Of a DNA stretch of 29,745 nt, positions 25,305 through 29,745 are shown piece after piece. Position 1 is the first letter of the stretch. Each line of letters starts with the position of its first letter. The stretch is from an uncultured Butyricicoccus sp. (GTDB taxonomy: Bacteria; Bacillota; Clostridia; Oscillospirales; Butyricicoccaceae): the NCBI GenBank assembly GCA_900547195.1, contig URFQ01000024.1, positions 1 through 29,745 of the forward strand. The letters are read 5' to 3'. A program made the position numbers and the translations under genes. Below the pieces are notes generated by a model. It was not told where the DNA came from. It searched no databases and worked only from the letters and a program-made list of their open reading frames with translations.

Positions 25305-28058
25305 TTACTGATTCGGGTTCTGCTTCAGATAGCAGCACTTTTTATACTTCTTGCCGCTGCCGCACGGGCACGGATCGTTCGGGCCGATTTTCTTGGCTCT
25401 GCGCACCGGCTCTTTTTTCACCGAGCCGTCGTCCGCGCCCGAAGCTGCGGTCTCTTTGGCGACCTGCTCGCGCTTCGGTTCCTCGCGGGTACGTACCTGC
25501 GCCAGATAGATGGTGCGCACGGTGTCCTCCCGGATGGCGTCGATCATGGCGTCAAACATGTCGAAGCCCTCGCGCTTGTACTCGACCACCGGGTCATACT
25601 GCCCGTAAGCGCGCAGGCCGATACCGTTGCGCAGCTCGGTCATAGCGTCGATGTGATCCATCCATTTGCCGTCCACGTTGCGCAGCAGGATCACGCGCTC
25701 CAATTCACGCATAATCGGGCTGCCAAGCGCCTGTTCCTTGGCCGCATAGGCCTCGTGCGCGCGGTCCTTGAGCTGGTTCTTGATCGAATCGGCGGTCAGA
25801 TCATCCAGTTCTTCCTTGGTAAATTTAAAGTCCTCCAGGCCGAGGAACAGGCCAAGGAAGCGGCGGCGGATCTGCTCGACCATCTCTTCGGTGATGAGCG
25901 AATGCTCGCCAATCGCGCCCTCGACCGCCTTATCGATGGTGTCGTCAATCATCCCCTTGATGCTCTCGCTGACGTCCTCCCCCGCGAGTACCTTGAGGCG
26001 CTGGCCATAGATAATTTCACGCTGCTTGTTCATCACGTCGTCATACTCAAGCACGTGCTTACGGGTGGCAAAGTTGCGGGACTCGACCTTTTTCTGCGCG
26101 TTTTCAATCGCGCCGGACAGGATCTTCTGATCGATCGGCTCGTCGTCCTCAAGGCCGAGGGTATCCATCATGCCCTGGATGCGTTCGGAGCCGAACAGGC
26201 GCATCAGGTCGTCCTCCATGGAAATGTAGAACGAGGATTCGCCCGGGTCGCCCTGGCGGCCGGCACGGCCGCGTAGCTGGTTGTCGATACGGCGGGACTC
26301 ATGACGTTCGGTGCCCAGAATGTACAGGCCGCCCGCCGCGCGCACCTGTTCGGCGTTCCTGTCGGTCTCTTCCTTGAATTTCTGATAATAATCGTTAAAT
26401 TTGCTGCGTGCTTCCAGGATTTCCTCATTGTCGGTATCCGCGTGTCCGGTGGCCTCGTTGATGGTCTCCTCCGGATAGCCGGCTTTCTTCAGCTCTTCCT
26501 TGGCCATGAACTCAGCGTTGCCGCCCAGCATGATATCGGTGCCGCGGCCGGCCATGTTGGTTGCAATTGTAACCGCACCCAGCTTGCCTGCCTGCGCGAC
26601 AATTTCGGCCTCCTGCTCATGGTATTTGGCGTTCAAAACCGTGTGCTTGATGCCCTTTTTCTTGAGCAGGGCGGACAGTTCCTCGGATTTTTCGATGGAA
26701 ACCGTGCCGACCAGGATCGGCTGGCCCTTGGCGTGGCACTCTTCAATGCGGCGAATGACAGCCATGGTCTTGCCCTTTTCGTTCTTATAGACCGCGTCCG
26801 GGTTGTCCTTACGGGCAATCGGCTTGTTCGTCGGAATTTCGATGACGTCCAGCTTGTAAATGTCGCGGAACTCCTGCTCCTCGGTCAGCGCGGTACCGGT
26901 CATGCCGGACAGCTTCCCATACAGGCGGAAAAAGTTCTGGAAGGTAATGGTGGCGAGCGTCTTGGATTCATGCTGCACCTGCACGCCTTCCTTGGCTTCG
27001 ATGGCCTGATGCAGGCCCTCGTTGTAGCGGCGGCCGAACATCAGGCGGCCGGTAAATTCATCGACAATAATGATCTGGCCGTCGCGGACAACATAATCGA
27101 CGTCCTTCTGCATGATGCCACGCGCTTTAATGGCCTGATTGATGTGGTGCTGGAGAGTGGTGTTTTCGGGATCGTTGAGGTTTTCGATCTTGAAGTACGC
27201 TTCCGCGCGGGCTTGTCCCTTCGGGGTCAGGGTTGCGGTGCGCGCCTTCTCATCGACAATATAATCGGCTTCGATGTCGTCCTGCTCCTCCTTGGCGTCC
27301 ACTTCCTTGACGCGCATCGCGGTCAGACGGGCGGCAAACTGGTCGGCAATCTGATACAGCTGGGTCGATTTGTCGCCCTGGCCGGAAATAATCAGCGGGG
27401 TACGCGCCTCATCGATCAGGATGGAGTCGACCTCATCGACGATGGCAAACGCATGGCCGCGCTGCACGCGGGAGTTCATATAAATTGCCATATTGTCGCG
27501 CAGATAATCGAACCCAAATTCGTTGTTGGTGCCGTAAGTGATGTCAGCGTCGTACATCGCCTTGCGGTTCTGCGGCTCGACGGCATGGATAATCAGGCCG
27601 ACCTTGAGGCCGAGGAAGCGGTACACCTTGCCCATCCACTCGGAGTCACGCTTGGCCAGATAATCATTGACCGTGACGATGTGCACGCCCTTGCCGGTCA
27701 GCGCGTTGAGGTACGCGGGCAGGGTCGCCACCAAGGTCTTGCCTTCACCGGTTTTCATCTCGGCGATGCGGCCCTGGTGCAGCACAATGCCGCCAATGAT
27801 CTGCACGCGGTAATGGCGCAGGCCGAGCACGCGGTCAGCCGCCTCGCGGCAGGTCGCAAACGCTTCCGGCAACAAATCGTCCAGGCTTTCGCCGCCCTGA
27901 TAGCGCTTTTTAAATTCCTCGGTTTTGGCGCGCAGCTGGGCGTCGGTCAGTTTGCGGTATTCATCCTCTAATGCAAGAACCTTGTCCGCGATCGGTTCAA
28001 TTTTCTTAACCTCACGGCTGGAATAGGTTCCAAAAATTTTCTCCAAAAATTTAGCCAT
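25305..28058 (-). CDS. secA: Preprotein translocase ATPase SecA
   Basis: A 917-residue SecA, of normal length, the motor that pushes unfolded preproteins through SecYEG. Seen: Walker A MKTGEGKT (101-108), Walker B with VDEVDSILIDEARTP, the second motor domain with GTVSIEKSEELSALLKKKGI and TNMAGRGTDIMLGGN, the helical scaffold YDDVMNKQREIIYGQR, and a C-terminal zinc motif CPCGSGKKYKKCC (Cys897, Cys899, Cys908, Cys909) that binds SecB or ribosomes in other bacteria. A charged linker precedes the zinc tail. Start ATG at 28058, with AAAGG upstream. It has its own promoter. Confidence 0.99.
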   Translation of the reverse strand: MAKFLEKIFGTYSSREVKKIEPIADKVLALEDEYRKLTDAQLRAKTEEFKKRYQGGESLDDLLPEAFATCREAADRVLGLRHYRVQIIGGIVLHQGRIAEMKTGEGKTLVATLPAYLNALTGKGVHIVTVNDYLAKRDSEWMGKVYRFLGLKVGLIIHAVEPQNRKAMYDADITYGTNNEFGFDYLRDNMAIYMNSRVQRGHAFAIVDEVDSILIDEARTPLIISGQGDKSTQLYQIADQFAARLTAMRVKEVDAKEEQDDIEADYIVDEKARTATLTPKGQARAEAYFKIENLNDPENTTLQHHINQAIKARGIMQKDVDYVVRDGQIIIVDEFTGRLMFGRRYNEGLHQAIEAKEGVQVQHESKTLATITFQNFFRLYGKLSGMTGTALTEEQEFRDIYKLDVIEIPTNKPIARKDNPDAVYKNEKGKTMAVIRRIEECHAKGQPILVGTVSIEKSEELSALLKKKGIKHTVLNAKYHEQEAEIVAQAGKLGAVTIATNMAGRGTDIMLGGNAEFMAKEELKKAGYPEETINEATGHADTDNEEILEARSKFNDYYQKFKEETDRNAEQVRAAGGLYILGTERHESRRIDNQLRGRAGRQGDPGESSFYISMEDDLMRLFGSERIQGMMDTLGLEDDEPIDQKILSGAIENAQKKVESRNFATRKHVLEYDDVMNKQREIIYGQRLKVLAGEDVSESIKGMIDDTIDKAVEGAIGEHSLITEEMVEQIRRRFLGLFLGLEDFKFTKEELDDLTADSIKNQLKDRAHEAYAAKEQALGSPIMRELERVILLRNVDGKWMDHIDAMTELRNGIGLRAYGQYDPVVEYKREGFDMFDAMIDAIREDTVRTIYLAQVRTREEPKREQVAKETAASGADDGSVKKEPVRRAKKIGPNDPCPCGSGKKYKKCCYLKQNPNQ

Positions 28059-28104
28059 TCTTTTCAGCCTTTCAAATTTCTTTGAATATTACAATCCACA
28101 AAAC

Positions 28105-28133
28105 ATTATATCACAATGTCCTTGTAAACTGAA
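28105..28133 (-). promoter_or_regulatory. secA: Promoter of secA
   Basis: On the minus strand an extended -10, TGATATAAT (28113-28105). A weak -35, TTCAGT (28133-28128), lies 17 bp upstream. Leader about 40 nt. Confidence 0.65.
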
Positions 28134-28373
28134 TAAAAAAGTTGTAAATAATTTTGGAATTCATTTTCCGGACATATTTTTTATAAAGAAGGAGCTGGAG
28201 ACATATTTTCTGGGCCGCATTCCTTTGCTGCCGGCCCGCTTATCAATTCAAATCCGGAGGCCTATGCTTTATTCGCAGCTGGCTTTGCGGTTTTTACAGC
28301 AGAACATCAAATTGAACAATTCCGCTGACCGATTCAGAAACAAATCAGCCGTTTTTTTAAACAATCAATCCCG
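28134..28373. other. Intergenic region between secA and the antiporter gene
   Basis: About 240 bp without a convincing gene. It holds a GGGCCG/CGGCCC inverted repeat near 28212-28236 and a GCTGATT/AATC-GTCAGC-like repeat just past the antiporter stop that lacks a T-run. A 45-codon plus-strand frame (28264-28401) has GGAGG only 3 bp before its ATG and runs antisense into the antiporter gene, so I do not call it. Confidence 0.5.
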
Positions 28374-29300
28374 TCACCGCATCAGCAACCATGCGGTGTA
28401 GCCCACATAGGTGAGCGCCATGCACAGCCCCACCGGACGGGAGATCTTCCCGCGCCAGGCCGGAATCATAAAAACCAGCGAAATGGCTGTCAGGAACAGC
28501 ACATCCAGCACGGACACAAACTGTACGCCAATTGGATTCAGCGCAGTCGAAATGCCAAGGATAAACAGAATATTGAACAGGTTTGAGCCGATGACATTGC
28601 CGAGCGCAATATCGTTTTCACCGCGGCGCGCCGCCATCAGGGAGGTGACCAATTCGGGCAGCGAGGTGCCAATGGCAACAATCGTCAAGCCGATGACCGT
28701 TTCACTCAAGCCAACGATACGGGCCAGCCCGGTCGCACCGTCCACCGACCAGTCGCCGCCGAGCACAATCGCCATCAGGCCGAATACAATCTGTGCAACC
28801 ACCTTCCCCGTGCGAATCACCATATCATTGCTGTCCTTTTCGGTGTTGCGTGCGCGCAGTGCCGGACGCAGTTGTACCGTCAGCAGTATAGCAAAAAACA
28901 CCAATAAAAGGATGCCCTCCACGCGCGACAGGGTCATGTCCGTAAACATAAATCCCGCAAGTACCAGTGCTGCGGCAATGGACAACACCCAATCGCGCCG
29001 TACCAGTTCGCGGCTTGCAATCAGCGGGCATACGGCCGCGCTCACGCCTGCAACGCCGAGCAAATTAAAAATATTGGAGCCCAGCACATTTCCAACCGCA
29101 ATTTCGTTTGCTTCTTTCAGCGCTGCGGTCACGCTGACTGCCAGTTCGGGTGCGGACGTGCCGAACGCTACAATGGTAAGGCCAATCACGAGCGGCGGTA
29201 CGCCGATTTTCCGTGCAGCTGCTGATGCGCCGGAGACGAACTGATCCGCGCCCCAGACAAGCAGCGCGAAGCCGGCCGCCAAATACACAATAGATGACAT
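28374..29300 (-). CDS. Sodium/calcium-exchanger family antiporter, probable Mn2+ exporter
   Basis: A 308-residue membrane protein of the CaCA family (YrbG-like), with two inverted repeats of five helices. The alpha repeats are GLTIVAFGTSAPELAVS (40-56) and GLTIVAIGTSLPELVTS (204-220), with ion-binding Glu52 and Glu216. Each is followed by GNVLGSNIFN (70-79) or GNVIGSNLFN (234-243). Usual annotation is calcium/sodium antiporter. Here a yybP-ykoY manganese riboswitch precedes it, so I infer that it expels Mn2+ in exchange for Na+ or H+. AAGGAGG stands 7 bp before the ATG. Single-gene transcript. Confidence 0.93.
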   Translation of the reverse strand: MSSIVYLAAGFALLVWGADQFVSGASAAARKIGVPPLVIGLTIVAFGTSAPELAVSVTAALKEANEIAVGNVLGSNIFNLLGVAGVSAAVCPLIASRELVRRDWVLSIAAALVLAGFMFTDMTLSRVEGILLLVFFAILLTVQLRPALRARNTEKDSNDMVIRTGKVVAQIVFGLMAIVLGGDWSVDGATGLARIVGLSETVIGLTIVAIGTSLPELVTSLMAARRGENDIALGNVIGSNLFNILFILGISTALNPIGVQFVSVLDVLFLTAISLVFMIPAWRGKISRPVGLCMALTYVGYTAWLLMR

Positions 29301-29342
29301 AATTTTTCCTCCTTAAACCTGTTTCACTCAATTTTCGCAAAG

Positions 29343-29387
29343 AAAAAGAGACTTTTATTGCAGAATAGAATCTGCAATAAAAGTCTC
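29343..29387 (-). terminator. Riboswitch expression-platform terminator
   Basis: A perfect 17-bp stem, GAGACTTTTATTGCAGA (minus strand 29387-29371) with its complement 29364-29348, a 6-nt loop, then TTTTT (29347-29343). It overlaps the P1 3' strand of the aptamer and is therefore mutually exclusive with the folded aptamer. It ends about 43 bp before the antiporter start codon. Confidence 0.92.
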
Positions 29388-29469
29388 GCTGCTTACGAAG
29401 TGTTCCGGGTGGCTAGCACCGAATTGACGAAATCACTCCACGCAAATCACGTGAGCTACTCCCTTTTAT
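29377..29469 (-). promoter_or_regulatory. yybP-ykoY manganese riboswitch aptamer
   Basis: The minus-strand leader holds the conserved yybP-ykoY landmarks in order: GGGAGTAGC (29463-29455), TCGTCAATTCG in the L3 arm (29430-29420), CACCCGGAAC (29412-29403), and AGCGAGAC closing the aptamer (29391-29383). Paired ends ATAAAAG (29469-29463) and CTTTTAT (29383-29377) make P1. This fits the Rfam yybP-ykoY class, which binds Mn2+. The P1 3' strand is also the 5' strand of the terminator, so ligand binding should stop the terminator from forming and turn the antiporter gene on. Confidence 0.9.
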
Positions 29470-29476
29470 CTTTATT

Positions 29477-29505
29477 ATATTAAGGTATATCATCCGCTGC
29501 GTCAA
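29477..29505 (-). promoter_or_regulatory. Promoter of the riboswitch-antiporter transcript
   Basis: On the minus strand TTGACG (29505-29500), a 17-bp spacer and TAATAT (29482-29477). The predicted start near 29470 coincides with the first base of P1. A perfect TATAAT also exists at 29479-29474, but at 20-bp spacing. Confidence 0.7.
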
Positions 29506-29553
29506 TAAAATCACACTTTTCTTAACGCAATTCTTACATTTGCTTTCGTAATA

Positions 29554-29578
29554 AAAAAGCTCAGCATAAAAGCTTTTT
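29554..29578 (-). terminator. Terminator-like hairpin upstream of the riboswitch promoter
   Basis: On the minus strand AAAAAGCT, a 9-nt loop and AGCTTTTT, followed by a further T and ATT. It would end minus-strand transcripts arriving from the small frame at 29600-29704. Confidence 0.5.
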
Positions 29579-29599
29579 GGTTGCTCGCACTGTAAAATT

Positions 29600-29704
29600 T
29601 TAACCTCCAAAAGCAATGTGCCGCATTTTCTCGCCAAACCTGTCGCTCTGATATGCAACATTCCACCCGCAGGCCGTGCGTTGCTTCGGGTGCAGGCCCA
29701 TCAC
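29600..29704 (-). CDS. Possible small protein of unknown function
   Basis: A frame of 34 codons beginning GTG-ATG, with GGAG 7-8 bp before the GTG and TAA at 29602-29600. The product begins MGLHPKQRTACGWN and ends RFGEKMRHIAFGG. It lies between two minus-strand terminator hairpins and has no visible promoter. A longer overlapping frame (29511-29738) also exists, so coding is doubtful. It may be part of an intergenic repeat. No family recognised. Confidence 0.2.
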   Translation of the reverse strand: MMGLHPKQRTACGWNVAYQSDRFGEKMRHIAFGG

Positions 29705-29722
29705 AAAAATGCTCCAAAAAAG

Positions 29723-29745
29723 AAAAAACGGCAACCAAAGTTGCC
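29723..29745 (-). terminator. Terminator of a minus-strand gene beyond the right edge
   Basis: On the minus strand GGCAAC (29745-29740), a 4-nt loop, GTTGCC (29735-29730), G, then six T residues (29728-29723), with more T beyond. It implies that a gene on the minus strand ends just outside the window. Confidence 0.75.

Noticed and set aside
24195..27971. Long plus-strand open frames opposite fprA and secA
   Set aside because: They mirror highly conserved minus-strand genes. Such antisense frames are common in this codon usage, and none has a ribosome binding site or a family match.
28264..28401. 45-codon plus-strand frame with GGAGG before its ATG
   Set aside because: The spacing is only 3 bp, the product is unremarkable, and its end runs antisense into the antiporter gene with no terminator.

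Overview
The window looks like chromosomal DNA of a Gram-positive anaerobe of the class Clostridia, probably in or near the Butyricicoccaceae/Oscillospiraceae (an Agathobaculum- or Butyricicoccus-like gut bacterium). The grounds are the partial 16S rRNA gene, GC-rich genes with AT-rich intergenic DNA and strong AGGAGG-type ribosome binding sites, an SLH-domain protein, an ECF-type vitamin S component, a flavodiiron protein and a SecA with a C-terminal zinc motif. The genus guess rests on reading the 16S by eye and has not been searched.

Layout, left to right. 1-1367: the 5' part of a 16S rRNA gene on the minus strand, a long hairpin-rich leader and three tandem consensus promoters. 1417-2742 (-): a stand-alone condensation-domain protein. 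3070-4386 (+): a DUF1015 protein, converging on the next operon at a shared bidirectional terminator. 4437-10595 (-): a four-gene operon for a MacA/MacB-type export system (adaptor, ATPase, permease) plus an SLH-domain surface protein, with a consensus promoter and a perfect palindromic operator in front. 10805-11734: a decayed patch with an orphan gene tail and terminator, a small reading frame stopped at codon 2, and a small membrane-anchored protein of unknown function. 11963-15438 (-): a self-cleaving P1-family peptidase, the pantothenate pair panT-like/coaX, a CmpB-type membrane protein whose frame runs into coaX, and a nucleoside 2-deoxyribosyltransferase. 15456-15719: a small element with terminal inverted repeats. 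15754-18132 (-): a polar amino acid ABC importer. 18351-18917 (-) and 19093-21972 (+): an HD-domain protein diverging from an O-acylation operon (MBOAT acyltransferase, SGNH-like partner, thioredoxin), with the two promoters overlapping at their -35 boxes. 22056-24071 (+): an omega-amidase-like nitrilase and a flavin nitronate-monooxygenase-like enzyme. 24159-28058 (-): a flavodiiron protein and SecA. 28374-29505 (-): a sodium/calcium-exchanger family antiporter behind a yybP-ykoY manganese riboswitch. The right edge holds a small possible reading frame and two minus-strand terminators, one of which probably ends a gene beyond the window.

Most of the window is housekeeping, transport and envelope biology. 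The regulatory DNA is the most informative part. The manganese riboswitch in front of a 'calcium' antiporter predicts that the antiporter exports Mn2+. The export operon has an operator whose repressor is not in the window. Two divergent promoters cannot easily be occupied together. I see no CRISPR array, prophage, tRNA or complete insertion sequence, and no clear undescribed defence system.
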